Source: Salipiger bermudensis (GTDB taxonomy: Bacteria > Pseudomonadota > Alphaproteobacteria > Rhodobacterales > Rhodobacteraceae). Taken from it: a stretch of 64,000 nucleotides of DNA. Positions 48,648 to 57,620 of the stretch are shown here, piece by piece. The DNA is taken from assembly GCF_019801965.1 (NCBI RefSeq), contig NZ_JAHVIA010000003.1, forward strand, positions 310,001-374,000, given 5' to 3'. Position numbers and translations under genes: made by a program. Position 1 is the first letter of the stretch. Every line of letters begins with the position of its first letter. The notes beneath the pieces were generated by a model. That model searched no databases, had not been told where the DNA came from, and saw only the letters and a program-made list of their open reading frames with translations.

Positions 48648-50648
48648 TCAGAAGGTCAGCTCGAGGCCGACATAATAGGTCCGGCCGGGGCCGTTCCCGG
48701 TCGAGGCCCAGGGGGTGTATTCCTCGTCGGTCAGGTTCGAGACCTTGGCCGAGACGAAGAGATTGTCGCTCGCCTCGTAATTGGCAAAGAGATCCCACAG
48801 CCCGTAATCGTCGCTGTCGGCTTCGCTGTCGAGCGACACGCCGGCGGCGGTGTAGCTGTAGGTCGCCCCCGTGGTCAGGTCGCCGCCGAGGAAGCGCCGG
48901 GCCAGCGTCGCCGAGAAGGTTTCGGGCGGCTGCAGCTCGTAATCGTCATAGCCCGAGGGCGGGGTCGAGTCGGAATGGGTGTAGGACATCGCCGCCGACC
49001 ACAGCTCGGTGTCATAGGCGGCTTCGAGCTCGATGCCCTGGGTGACGGTGGTGCCGGGGATATTGTCGTAATAGGCCAGCGTGGTCGGCCCGACGGAGGT
49101 GTAGCTGTCCTCCTGGACATAGGCCACGTAGTTGTCGACGTTCATCTTGTAGTAGGCGAGGCGTGCGGTGAGGCTGTCGCCCGGCGTGAAGAGGTTCTGC
49201 CTGGCGATGTTCACGCCGATCTCGCCGCCTTCCGAGGTCTCGGTCTCGAGATCCGGGTTCGGCCCGAGATAGAGGTTGAAGAAGCCATAGCCGTGGAAGC
49301 TCTCCTGCAGCGTTTCCTGCAGCGAGGGCGCGCGGGTGCTGCGCGAGAACGAGACATAGGGCTGCAGCCAGTCATTGACCTGGTAGGCGATGCTGATCTT
49401 GGGATCGACCGAGCTGTCGTCGATATCGACATCGCCCGACTGCAGCTCGTTGTCGAGCCGGCCATGCAGGCTGTAATCGCTGTAGCGCAGGCCGGCCATG
49501 ATCTCCCACGGGCCATTGCTGAAGACGTTCTCGGTGAAGATGCCGAGCGTCTTGGACTCGCCATAGGTCGGGTTTGCCCCGCCCTCGGCCCCGCCCAGCA
49601 CATCCTCGATATACTCGAAGCCGTTGGTCGAGGTTACGGCCCAGCCGCCGAGCATGAAATCGCTGACATTGGTGATATCGATACCGGTGGTGATGGTCTC
49701 CATCTGGCGCCCGACATAGGAGCCGGTGCCGGTGATAGAGCCGGTATATTCGTTGTCGGTCACGGCGCGGTAGAGATTGGCGGTCAGGTTGAGCGCCGGG
49801 CTGTGGTCGAGATGGTAGCTCAGCTTGTAGATGTCCGAGGTCATCTCTTGGAAATAGGAGTTCGACGCGTAATCGGCGTTCATCCGGGTTGCAAGGAATT
49901 CGAGGCTCTGGGTCTCGGTGAGCTGGTAGCCGGCGCGCAGCAGGTAGCTGTCGAGGTCGCGGTCGGTGTTGTCGACGGTGTTGCCGGCGCCATCCTCGAA
50001 GGCATCGGCGGTGGTGCGGGCATAGGCGCCGAGCAGCGAGAAGCGCTCATCGACATAGCCCGCCGCCGCCATGCGACCGAAATTCTCGCCGTTGTCGCCA
50101 TAGGTGAGCCTGACCCGGCCGCCAGCGCCATAGCCGTCGACGATATCCTCGGCGTCGATCAGGCGGAAATTGACCGCGCCGGCGGAGCCGCTGCCGCCCG
50201 CGGTCAGCACCGCGCCGCGGGTGACATCGATGCCCTGCAGAAAGAGCGGGTCGAAATTGGCGTAGCCTTCCGAGGCGTGGCCGTTGAAGCGGAAATTCTG
50301 CGGCACGCCCTCGACGGTCATCGCCACCCGGCCTTGGCCCTGAAGGCCACGGATCGAGACCGCAACGCCCGGCTGGCCGGGGTTGAGCCGGGTCTGAACG
50401 CCGGGCACCTGCCGCAGCACGTCGTCGATGGAGGCGGTGCCGCCCTGCGCCGTCACCGCGTTGCCCTCGAGCCGCGAGATGTTTTCGCCGGCATAGACCG
50501 GGGTTCCGTCCTCGGAATAGCCCAGCACGATGCGCCCAAGGTAATGCGTGTCGGTCACGGCGGCGTCCTGCGCCGCGGCGCTGCCGGTCATCGCCGCAAG
50601 CACCAGCGAGATCGCCGTGGCGTTGCGGTAGAGTGCTGCAAGTTTCAT
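48648..50648 (-). CDS. TonB-dependent outer-membrane receptor
   Basis: 666 residues. A signal peptide (LYRNATAISLVLAAMTGSAAA) leads to a plug domain with GGTASIDDVLRQVPGVQTRL and a 22-strand-type beta-barrel ending in LELTF with terminal Phe. LGRIVLGY near the mature N-terminus may be the TonB box. ATG 50648 follows AGGACGGGAC. Its ligand (siderophore, heme or another iron complex) is not certain. No TonB, ABC or FecR genes adjoin; palindromes upstream suggest metal control. The next gene upstream is a secreted phytase-like protein on the same strand. Confidence 0.9.
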   Translation of the reverse strand: MKLAALYRNATAISLVLAAMTGSAAAQDAAVTDTHYLGRIVLGYSEDGTPVYAGENISRLEGNAVTAQGGTASIDDVLRQVPGVQTRLNPGQPGVAVSIRGLQGQGRVAMTVEGVPQNFRFNGHASEGYANFDPLFLQGIDVTRGAVLTAGGSGSAGAVNFRLIDAEDIVDGYGAGGRVRLTYGDNGENFGRMAAAGYVDERFSLLGAYARTTADAFEDGAGNTVDNTDRDLDSYLLRAGYQLTETQSLEFLATRMNADYASNSYFQEMTSDIYKLSYHLDHSPALNLTANLYRAVTDNEYTGSITGTGSYVGRQMETITTGIDITNVSDFMLGGWAVTSTNGFEYIEDVLGGAEGGANPTYGESKTLGIFTENVFSNGPWEIMAGLRYSDYSLHGRLDNELQSGDVDIDDSSVDPKISIAYQVNDWLQPYVSFSRSTRAPSLQETLQESFHGYGFFNLYLGPNPDLETETSEGGEIGVNIARQNLFTPGDSLTARLAYYKMNVDNYVAYVQEDSYTSVGPTTLAYYDNIPGTTVTQGIELEAAYDTELWSAAMSYTHSDSTPPSGYDDYELQPPETFSATLARRFLGGDLTTGATYSYTAAGVSLDSEADSDDYGLWDLFANYEASDNLFVSAKVSNLTDEEYTPWASTGNGPGRTYYVGLELTF

Positions 50649-50863
50649 CTGTCCCGTCCTTCTTGTCCCTGTTCCGGGCCGTGCGGGCGGTTGCTGCGCC
50701 CGCAACGGTCGGACGACCGGCGCTCCGATGCAGATGTCGCGAGGACGGCATGGAAGCGGTCGGCCGCTTTTCATTTCGAAAATGGAAAGCTGGCTGGCGG
50801 AACGAAGGGCGGAGCGGTCTCCGCGGGGTTCGGCTGGCAACTGGGATTGCGTTAGCGGTGTCG

Positions 50864-50890
50864 GACAATAATTGTCAAGTATTTTACTTG
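50864..50890. promoter_or_regulatory. Two overlapping palindromes, candidate metal-regulator operator
   Basis: GACAATAATTGTC (50864-50876, 6-1-6) shares its last base with CAAGTATTTTACTTG (50876-50890, 6-3-6). The first has the 6-1-6 layout of a Fur-type half-operator (GATAAT-N-ATTATC) with one change per arm. It lies 216 bp before the TonB receptor ATG, in otherwise AT-poor DNA. Confidence 0.45.
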
Positions 50891-50960
50891 GGTATCGGCG
50901 GAATGCACGTAAAAGCTGTGCCGCCGCGTCTCCAACCGGCACCATTGAGGGGGATACGAC

Positions 50961-50994
50961 TTAAAACGAAGACGGGCGCCCGGAGACGCCCGTC
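50961..50994 (-). terminator. Terminator after the phytase-esterase-like gene
   Basis: GACGGGCG (50971-50978) pairs with CGCCCGTC (50987-50994). On the minus strand the hairpin is followed by TTCGTTTTAAG. It lies 25 nt beyond the stop. Confidence 0.75.
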
Positions 50995-51018
50995 GGTTCT
51001 TGTACGAGGAAAAGAGCC

Positions 51019-52374
51019 TTACTCGGCGCTGAGAAGCTCCGGCACCGACAGCAGGATGAACTCGTTATGCGCGGCCTCGCCGGGCACACGACCGCCCGAG
51101 AAGGGCAGGTTGTTGTCGTTGGCCACGAGGATGTGGGTCTCGTCGACGCGGGCCACGTCTTCGATGGTGAAGAACGGGAAGGTGAAGTTGCCTTCCACCG
51201 GCTTCAGACCTTCAAGTGCGACGGCGTCTGGATCGGCGATGTTCAGCAGGTCGATATGGCCGATGCGACGGACATAGCCGTCCGCGTCGATGTCGCTCAT
51301 GTCGACGAGCACGACGTTCTTCACCCGGGCCGGGTTCGGGTAGCAGGCGGAGGTGTCGGTGGCGCCGTCGGCGCAGGCATTGGCGGCATCGCCCTCGCCA
51401 TTGTCGCGCTCGATGACCAGGGCGCGGGTCTCGTCGATGAAGTTGAAGTCACCGATGGCGGTCGCGCCCTCGGCCAGCGCGAATTTTACGCTCTCGCCGG
51501 TCCATTCCCCTGCCTTGGGGTCGAATTGAATGACGCGCAGGAAGGGGCCCTCGGTCTCGCCACCCTCGAGCAGCAGCGGCTTCTCCATCATCGCCCAGAG
51601 CATGTCGGTGCCCGGCTGCAGGGCCATGCCCTCGTAGCCGCCCGAGCGCTGCACCTGAAAATCGGTGCCGGCGGTGGCGGGAACGTAGACGCTGTAGGTG
51701 TCGGGGCCGGTCAGGGTCTGGCCGTCGAGCTCGGTGGCGTAGACCTCGCGGACGACGCCATCGAGCGAGGCGCGGATGATGTAGGGGCCGAACTCGTCGC
51801 CGATGAAGACCTCGTCGCCGAGCACCTGGATCGACTCGAGGTCGAAATCGGCGCCGGTCAGGTAGCGGCTCTCGGTGCCCTCATAGGCGATGCGGAACGG
51901 CACCTTGCCGTCGGGATCGCTGAGGAAGATGGTCTCGCGACGCTCGACGGTGCCGGAGTCGAAATCCGGCGCCATCTTGTGGAAGAACAGCATCGCGTCG
52001 GGCGAGTTGCGCTTGTTGCCGAAGCCGTTGTCGGTCAGCGTATACCAGCTGCCATCCTCGGCGCGGGTCATGGCAAAGCCCGACATGCCCTGCACCGGCT
52101 GGCCGATGAAGGGCAGCGAGATGCCGGTGTCATGCGCGCCGTAGTTCTTGCCGGTGTTGCCCATGACGGTCATTGGCCGATCGTTGCGGGCGCCCGCGGT
52201 ATACTTGCCCGAGATCCACAGGTCGCGCGGCGCGTCGGCCGGCGGCTCGACCAGCGACAGCGCCGGCATGTAGGCGTGGCCGGCGAGCGTTGCCGGGAAC
52301 ATCTCTTCGGCGATGGCGATGGCGGGGGCGGCCAGCACATTGGCCAGCGCGAGAACGGAAAGCGAAAGGCGCAT
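51019..52374 (-). CDS. Secreted protein, esterase-like activity of phytase family
   Basis: 451 residues with a Sec signal peptide (MRLSLSVLALANVLAAPAIA, then IAEE). The rest fits the beta-propeller 'esterase-like activity of phytase' family: GISLPFIGQPVQGMSGFAMT, YTLTDNGFGNKRNSPDA, DLESIQVLGDEVFIGDEFGP, GYEGMALQPGTDMLWAMMEK and VLVANDNN-type ending (HILVANDNNLPFSGGR). It probably cleaves phosphate esters outside the cell; a possible Pho box lies upstream. AAGGA precedes the ATG. A TonB receptor gene follows on the same strand after a terminator. Confidence 0.85.
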   Translation of the reverse strand: MRLSLSVLALANVLAAPAIAIAEEMFPATLAGHAYMPALSLVEPPADAPRDLWISGKYTAGARNDRPMTVMGNTGKNYGAHDTGISLPFIGQPVQGMSGFAMTRAEDGSWYTLTDNGFGNKRNSPDAMLFFHKMAPDFDSGTVERRETIFLSDPDGKVPFRIAYEGTESRYLTGADFDLESIQVLGDEVFIGDEFGPYIIRASLDGVVREVYATELDGQTLTGPDTYSVYVPATAGTDFQVQRSGGYEGMALQPGTDMLWAMMEKPLLLEGGETEGPFLRVIQFDPKAGEWTGESVKFALAEGATAIGDFNFIDETRALVIERDNGEGDAANACADGATDTSACYPNPARVKNVVLVDMSDIDADGYVRRIGHIDLLNIADPDAVALEGLKPVEGNFTFPFFTIEDVARVDETHILVANDNNLPFSGGRVPGEAAHNEFILLSVPELLSAE

Positions 52375-52445
52375 TCTTCACATCCTTCTGAGTGACTGAA
52401 TGCGCCCCAGCTATCGTGGCACGGTAACGCTCCCGTGGCTCTCCG

Positions 52446-52463
52446 GTGTCAGTTTGGTAACGG
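52446..52463 (-). promoter_or_regulatory. Weak Pho-box-like sequence upstream of the phytase-like gene
   Basis: On the minus strand CCGTTAC-CAAA-CTGACAC has the 7-4-7 layout of a PhoB box (CTGTCAT repeats). The second half matches 5 of 7, the first 4 of 7. It lies about 72 bp before the ATG. The surrounding DNA also repeats GTGGCAC and GGTAACG twice each (52425-52470). Confidence 0.3.
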
Positions 52464-52522
52464 TGGCACGGTGTTCAGATCGGGTTCCGATGGCCCGCAC
52501 CGGCAAGCGATCCGAGCCGCGC

Positions 52523-53491
52523 TCAGCCGCTGAACACCTGCTCCATCTCGTCTTGCGTCATCTCTCCGGCGCCCTTGCCGCCGGCGATCATGCGTGCCGC
52601 AAGCGCCGCCATGCGGGCATTGAGCGTCGCGTCAGCGCCGTGCAGGCGGCCGAGCAGCGCCACCTCGCCATTGAGGTAGTCGGTTTCGACGCTGCCCGCC
52701 CCGCGCGCGATGCTCTGCCGGGTCGAGCTGCCCGAGCGCGGCGTGCCCTCGATCTCGACGATCTGCATGAACTCCTTGCGCCGCGGATCGTCGAGCCCGA
52801 CATCGCGCCACGCGATGTCTGCCGCCTCAAACACCGCCTTCGCCTCGTCCTTCAGCCGGTCGGTGAAGCGCGGCTTGTCGGCGTCGAGCGGCAGCATGGC
52901 ATCGACGATGTTGCCGAGGTTCATCAGCAGCTTGCCGTATTTCGACTCCATCACCGCCTCTGAGGTGAAGGTGGCGATATTGGCCTTGTCGAGAACCGCT
53001 TTCAGCGCCGCATCGGCGGCGTCCGAGCCGACCGGATAGCGGCCGATCTCGAAGAGCCCGTAGCAGGGCCCACCGTGGGTGATGACTTCGCCGGGCTCGA
53101 GATAGGTCGCCGGCATCATCACCGTGACGCCATGCACATTGGGGAAATAGCGCAGCGCGGTGCGCTCATTGGCGGTCCCATTCTGAAGGCAGAACAGCGG
53201 CTGTTCCGTCATCCCGGCGGCGCGCAGATCTATGAGCGCGGCCTCGGTGTCCTGCCCCTTCACGCAGAGCAGCACCACGTCATCGGGGCGGAAATCGATC
53301 TCGGAGGGATGCGCCACGCAGGGAAGATCGACGGTGACGCGGCCCTTGGGCGAGATCATCGTCAGGCCGTGTTCGCGGATCGCCTCGAGCATGCGGCCGC
53401 GAGCGATGCCAAGCACCTCGTGCCCCGTCTCGACAAGAGCCGCGCCGACGACACCCCCGATGGCGCCCACGCCGTGAATGATGATCCGCAT
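52523..53491 (-). CDS. Ketopantoate reductase (2-dehydropantoate 2-reductase) family protein
   Basis: 322-residue NADP-dependent reductase of the PanE/ApbA family. MRIIIHGVGAIGGVVGAAL is the Rossmann start with GxGxxG, VVLLCVKGQDTEAAL follows, and the catalytic Lys is expected in SKYGKLLMNLGNIVDAML. It may reduce 2-dehydropantoate in CoA synthesis, but paralogues of other or unknown substrate are common, so no gene name is given. ATG 53491 yields the Rossmann start directly. A lone gene on the minus strand. Confidence 0.82.
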   Translation of the reverse strand: MRIIIHGVGAIGGVVGAALVETGHEVLGIARGRMLEAIREHGLTMISPKGRVTVDLPCVAHPSEIDFRPDDVVLLCVKGQDTEAALIDLRAAGMTEQPLFCLQNGTANERTALRYFPNVHGVTVMMPATYLEPGEVITHGGPCYGLFEIGRYPVGSDAADAALKAVLDKANIATFTSEAVMESKYGKLLMNLGNIVDAMLPLDADKPRFTDRLKDEAKAVFEAADIAWRDVGLDDPRRKEFMQIVEIEGTPRSGSSTRQSIARGAGSVETDYLNGEVALLGRLHGADATLNARMAALAARMIAGGKGAGEMTQDEMEQVFSG

Positions 53492-53568
53492 GTTGCCTTT
53501 TCCTTCCCTAGATCCGTCCTGCCGCAGCGCGGCACGGCTCTGATCTATCACGCGGGAAAGCAGGAGCC

Positions 53569-53604
53569 AGAAAAGAAGACGCCCCGCGCGGGTGGCGGGG
53601 CGTC
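53569..53604 (-). terminator. Terminator after ahcY
   Basis: GACGCCCCGC (53578-53587) pairs perfectly with GCGGGGCGTC (53595-53604) around 7 nt; on the minus strand TTCTTTTCTGG follows. It lies about 40 nt past the ahcY stop. Confidence 0.85.
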
Positions 53605-53642
53605 TCGCGATCGAAGGGCCGGCAGCGATGCCCGCCGGATGA

Positions 53643-55028
53643 TCAGTAGCGGTAATGTTCCGGCTTGAACGGGCCTTCCGGCGTGACGCCGATATAGGCG
53701 GCCTGCTCGGGCGAGAGCGTGGTCAGCTTGACGCCGATGCGGTCGAGATGCAGGCGTGCGACCTTTTCATCGAGATGCTTGGGCAGGATGTAGACCTTGT
53801 TCTCGTACTGGTCGCCGTTCTTGTAGAGCTCGATCTGCGCCAGCACCTGGTTGGTGAACGAGGCCGACATGACGAAGCTCGGGTGGCCGGTGGCGTTGCC
53901 GAGGTTCAGCAGGCGGCCTTCCGAGAGCAGGATGATGCGGGCGCCCGAGGGCATCTCGATCATGTCCACCTGGTCCTTGATGTTGGTCCACTTGTGGTTC
54001 TTCAGAGAGGCCACCTGGATCTCGTTGTCGAAGTGGCCGATGTTGCCGACGATGGCCATGTCCTTCATCTCGCGCATGTGCTCGATGCGGATCACGTCCT
54101 TGTTGCCGGTGGTGGTGATGAAGATGTCGGCGCTCGAGACCACGTCTTCCAGCAGCACCACCTCGAAGCCGTCCATGGCGGCCTGCAGGGCGCAGATCGG
54201 GTCGGCCTCGGTGACCTTGACGCGGGCGCCAGCGCCGCGCAGCGAGGCGGCCGAGCCCTTGCCCACATCGCCATAGCCGCAGACCACGGCGACCTTGCCG
54301 GCCATCATGGTGTCGGTGGCGCGGCGGATGCCGTCGACGAGGGATTCCTTGCAGCCGTACTTGTTGTCGAATTTCGACTTGGTGACGGAGTCGTTCACGT
54401 TGATCGCCGGGAAGGGCAGCAGACCCTTCTTCTGCAGGTCATAGAGACGGTGCACGCCGGTGGTGGTCTCTTCCGAGACGCCCATGATCGCCTCGCGGGT
54501 CTTGGTGAACCAGCCCGGGCTCTGCGCCATGCGCTTCTTGATCTGCGCGTGGATCACCTCTTCCTCTTCCGAGGTCGGCACGCCCAGATCCTCGCCCGCC
54601 TCGGCACGCGCGCCAAGAAGGATGTAGAGCGTGGCGTCGCCGCCATCGTCGAGGATCATGTTGGCGCCTTCGGGGAACTGGAAGGAGCGATCGAGGTAAT
54701 CCCAGTGCTCGGTCAGGGTCTGTCCCTTGATCGCGAAGACCGGGGTGCCGCCGGCGGCGATGGCGGCGGCGGCGTGGTCCTGGGTCGAGAAGATGTTGCA
54801 CGAGGCCCAGCGGACGTCGGCTCCGAGCGCCACGAGGGTCTCGATCAGCACGGCGGTCTGGATCGTCATGTGCAGCGAGCCGACGATGCGAGCGCCCTTG
54901 AGCGGCTGCTCTTCGCCAAACTCGGCGCGGCAGGCCATCAGGCCCGGCATCTCGGTTTCGGCGATATCCAGTTCCTTGCGGCCGAACTCGGCCAGTGCGA
55001 TGTCCTTGACGATATAGTCTTCAGCCAT
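53643..55028 (-). CDS. ahcY: S-adenosyl-L-homocysteine hydrolase (adenosylhomocysteinase)
   Basis: 461-residue NAD-dependent enzyme splitting SAH to adenosine and homocysteine, restoring the SAM cycle. [52 protein letters not shown] (NAD site) and the C-terminal [10 protein letters not shown] are canonical. The insert around residues 140-185 is that of bacterial long-form enzymes. ATG 55028 gives MAEDYIVKD, the family start. I saw no SAH riboswitch features in the leader. regA lies 2 kb away, as in Rhodobacter. Confidence 0.97.
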   Translation of the reverse strand: MAEDYIVKDIALAEFGRKELDIAETEMPGLMACRAEFGEEQPLKGARIVGSLHMTIQTAVLIETLVALGADVRWASCNIFSTQDHAAAAIAAGGTPVFAIKGQTLTEHWDYLDRSFQFPEGANMILDDGGDATLYILLGARAEAGEDLGVPTSEEEEVIHAQIKKRMAQSPGWFTKTREAIMGVSEETTTGVHRLYDLQKKGLLPFPAINVNDSVTKSKFDNKYGCKESLVDGIRRATDTMMAGKVAVVCGYGDVGKGSAASLRGAGARVKVTEADPICALQAAMDGFEVVLLEDVVSSADIFITTTGNKDVIRIEHMREMKDMAIVGNIGHFDNEIQVASLKNHKWTNIKDQVDMIEMPSGARIILLSEGRLLNLGNATGHPSFVMSASFTNQVLAQIELYKNGDQYENKVYILPKHLDEKVARLHLDRIGVKLTTLSPEQAAYIGVTPEGPFKPEHYRY

Positions 55029-55171
55029 GTTCCGGCGCTCCATTCCTGCATTGCGGATTTGAGGTGGGAGGTAGCATCCCTTGTATTGCCCGGCAACGTG
55101 GATCAGAAAATGGCACCAACAGAAGGATAACGCTGCCGCGACGGCAGGGCACACCAGGCGAAGGGCAGGAC

Positions 55172-55861
55172 ATGGACGAGGCCGACGCAGTCTACCCCTC
55201 GAACGAATACGGGCGCTACTGCGTGCCGAAGGGGCTCGAGAACCGGCCCGCCGCGAAGGCGGTGATCGCGGGCCGCGCCTACGAGCCCGACACGCTGCGC
55301 TTCATGCGGAAGCACGCAAGCGACGGCGATATCATCCACGCCGGCACCTTCTTCGGGGATTTCCTGCCGGCGCTCTCCACCGGGCTGGCGGAGGGTCGCA
55401 AGCTCTGGGCGTTCGAGCCGAACCCGGGCAATTACGCCGCCGCGCGCGAGACCATCGCGCTCAACGGGCTGAGCAATGTCGAGCTGACCAACGCGGCGCT
55501 GTCGAACCGCGACGAAGAGGTGCTGTTCCGCACCCGCGATGAAGAGGGCCGCTCGCTCGGCGGCCTGTCGCATTTCGTCGAGGCGCCTGGGGAGGGGATC
55601 GAGCCTGTTGCGGCGGTGATGCTCGATTACACGGTGCCGCTGGCGCGCAAGGTCTCGATCCTGCAGCTCGATGTCGAGGGCCACGAGAAGCAGGCGCTGC
55701 GCGGCGCCTGGCATATCGTGCACCGCTGGCGCCCGATCCTCGTGCTGGAGTATTTCCGGCAGGAGGCCTGGATTCGCCGCACCTTCCGGGGCCTCGGCTA
55801 TGCCCATCGCGGCAAGCTGCACAGCAATCACGTCTACAGCACCGACCCCCTGGAGGTCTGA
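55172..55861 (+). CDS. FkbM family methyltransferase
   Basis: 229-residue SAM methyltransferase of the FkbM type. [20 protein letters not shown] holds the SAM loop (AGTFFGDF in place of GANxG), [20 protein letters not shown] is the conserved second motif and [16 protein letters not shown] the catalytic-region motif. These enzymes O-methylate sugars or small molecules, often surface glycans. GGGCAGGA precedes the ATG. It begins an operon with HD-hydrolase and GNAT genes and is divergent from ahcY. Confidence 0.88.
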   Translation: MDEADAVYPSNEYGRYCVPKGLENRPAAKAVIAGRAYEPDTLRFMRKHASDGDIIHAGTFFGDFLPALSTGLAEGRKLWAFEPNPGNYAAARETIALNGLSNVELTNAALSNRDEEVLFRTRDEEGRSLGGLSHFVEAPGEGIEPVAAVMLDYTVPLARKVSILQLDVEGHEKQALRGAWHIVHRWRPILVLEYFRQEAWIRRTFRGLGYAHRGKLHSNHVYSTDPLEV

Positions 55862-55863
55862 TC

Positions 55864-56460
55864 ATGCCGAAACAGAGCCGCGCCTGGCAACGGATGCTCT
55901 CGGGCCGCAGGCTCGATCTGCTCGACCCGACCCCGGTCGATATCGAGATCGAGGACATCGCCCACGGGCTCGCCTTCGTGGCGCGCTGGAACGGCCAGAC
56001 CGAGGGCGATTTCCCCTACTCGGTGGCCGAGCATTCGCTTCTGGTCGAAGCGCTGTTCAGCCGGATGTATCCCAATGCCACACCGGCCCAGCAGCTCACC
56101 GCGCTGCTGCACGACGCGCCGGAATACGTCATCGGTGACATGATCTCGCCGGTGAAGGCGGCGGTGGGGCCGGAATACAAGGAGCTCGACAAGCGGCTCG
56201 AGGCGGCGATCCACATCCGTTTCGGCCTGCCGGCGCTCTGCCCGGTGACGCTCAAGAAGCGCATCAAGAAGGCCGATATGGTCTCTGCCTACATGGAGGC
56301 AACGCAGATCGCGGGTTTCACCGACGCCGAGGCGAAGAAGTTCTTCGGCCGGCCGGATGATGCGCTGATGGAAGGGCTCGACATCCACCTGCGCCCGCCG
56401 GTCGAGGCCCGCCACGCCTTCACCGCGCGCCACGCCGAACTGTTGGAGCAACTGCCATGA
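55864..56460 (+). CDS. HD-domain phosphohydrolase (YfbR-like)
   Basis: 198-residue HD-superfamily protein. The metal site is formed by H in SVAEHSLLVEAL, the HD pair in LTALLHDAPEYVIGDMISP and a downstream Asp in IKKADMVSAYMEATQ. The layout matches YfbR-type 5'-deoxynucleotidases or related HD hydrolases, which dephosphorylate nucleotides. It starts 2 nt after the FkbM stop and overlaps the GNAT gene by 4 nt. Confidence 0.87.
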   Translation: MPKQSRAWQRMLSGRRLDLLDPTPVDIEIEDIAHGLAFVARWNGQTEGDFPYSVAEHSLLVEALFSRMYPNATPAQQLTALLHDAPEYVIGDMISPVKAAVGPEYKELDKRLEAAIHIRFGLPALCPVTLKKRIKKADMVSAYMEATQIAGFTDAEAKKFFGRPDDALMEGLDIHLRPPVEARHAFTARHAELLEQLP

Positions 56461-56942
56461 CCATCACCACCCGCCGTGCCGCGCCGCTCGACGCCCGCCA
56501 GATGGCCGAGCTGCTGAACGAGATCATCGAGGCCGGCGGCACCACCGCGCTCACCGACCCGGTGAGCCGCGAGAGCCTGTTGAACAAGATGGAGGCCGAC
56601 CCGCGCTCGATCTGGCACGTGGCCGAGGATGCGGCGGGCGAGCTGATGGGGTTCCAGTGGATCGAGCCGCATCGCGAACATGGCGAGACCGTGGGCCAGA
56701 TCGCCACCTTCTCCCGCATCGGCAGGACCGGGCTCGGCATCGGCTCGAAGCTCTTCGAGGCAACCACGCGGGCGGCTCGGGCCGCGGGCTATGCCTGGAT
56801 CAACGCCGAGATCCGCGCCGACAACGAGGGCGGGCTGATCTATTACCAGAGCCGCGGTTTCGAAGATTACGGCGTCATTCGCGGCTATGTCATGGCCAAC
56901 GGGCAGGTCGTCGACAAGGTGCTCAAGCGCTACGACCTCTGA
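56457..56942 (+). CDS. GNAT-family N-acetyltransferase
   Basis: 161-residue GNAT domain, close to the phosphinothricin-acetyltransferase-like group. ATFSRIGRTGLGIGSKLFEA is the acetyl-CoA pyrophosphate loop (Gly-rich), and IRADNEGGLIYYQSRGFEDY the C-terminal motif. The N-terminal ARQMAELLNEIIEAGGTTAL is usual for the group. Substrate unknown; an amine or amino acid is expected. It ends the FkbM-HD-GNAT operon and is convergent with regA. Confidence 0.88.
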   Translation: MTITTRRAAPLDARQMAELLNEIIEAGGTTALTDPVSRESLLNKMEADPRSIWHVAEDAAGELMGFQWIEPHREHGETVGQIATFSRIGRTGLGIGSKLFEATTRAARAAGYAWINAEIRADNEGGLIYYQSRGFEDYGVIRGYVMANGQVVDKVLKRYDL

Positions 56943-56984
56943 GCGCAGCCTCCACAGCGCTCCACCTCATATGACGCGATGCGC

Positions 56985-57539
56985 TCAGCGCGGCGAGCGC
57001 TTGGCGAGGATGCGCTGCAGGGTGCGGCGGTGCATGTTGAGCCGGCGCGCGGTCTCCGAGACGTTGCGGTCGCAAAGCTCGTAGACCCGCTGGATGTGCT
57101 CCCAGCGCACCCGGTCGGCGCTCATCGGGTTCTCCGGCGGCGGCGGCAGGTCATCGCCCTTCGACAGCAGCGCGTTGGTGATGTCGGTGGCATCGGCGGG
57201 CTTCGACAGGTAGTCGGTGGCGCCGATCTTGACCGCGGCGACCGCGGTGGCGATGGCGCCGTAGCCGGTCAGCACGACGATGCGCGAGTCGGGGCGGCGC
57301 TCGCGCAGCACCTCGACCACGTCGAGCCCGTTGCCGTCCTCGAGCCGCAGGTCGACCACCGCATAGGCCGGCGGGCGTGCGGTGGCGATGGCGCGACCCC
57401 CGGCAACGGAGTCGGCGGTCTCGACCTCGAAGCCGCGCTTTTCCATCGCCTTGGCGAGGCGTCTCAGGAACGGCTCGTCATCGTCGACAAGAAGCAGCGA
57501 GCGATCGTCGCCAAGGTCTTCGATCTTGTGTTCCGACAC
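56985..57539 (-). CDS. regA: Redox response regulator RegA (PrrA/ActR)
   Basis: 184-residue RegA, the DNA-binding partner of RegB that controls respiration, carbon and nitrogen fixation and photosynthesis genes in response to redox state. The receiver has D19-D21, phospho-acceptor D63 (YAVVDLRLEDGNG) and K in YLSKPAD; a proline linker PPPPEN precedes the Fis-type helix-turn-helix NVSETARRLNMHRRTLQRIL. All agree with Rhodobacter RegA. It follows senC by 81 nt on the same strand. Confidence 0.97.
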   Translation of the reverse strand: MSEHKIEDLGDDRSLLLVDDDEPFLRRLAKAMEKRGFEVETADSVAGGRAIATARPPAYAVVDLRLEDGNGLDVVEVLRERRPDSRIVVLTGYGAIATAVAAVKIGATDYLSKPADATDITNALLSKGDDLPPPPENPMSADRVRWEHIQRVYELCDRNVSETARRLNMHRRTLQRILAKRSPR

Positions 57540-57620
57540 GTGCGTTCCCTCAACCCTACTTATCCCGCTGATTTAAATATCCCGCGGGGTGGGAAGGGTC
57601 AAACCGACTTGTCGCAGTTG

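Larger units (their letters stand above)
50649..51018. other. 370-bp intergenic region upstream of the TonB receptor
   Basis: Holds the long leader and promoter area of the TonB receptor, with two overlapping palindromes at 50864-50890, and the terminator of the phytase-like gene at 50961-50994. An open frame runs through part of it on the minus strand but has no ribosome site or family support. Confidence 0.6.

Noticed and set aside
55029-55160. Possible SAH riboswitch in front of ahcY
   Set aside because: Read on the minus strand, the leader shows neither the conserved SAH-aptamer core nor its pseudoknot-forming segments.
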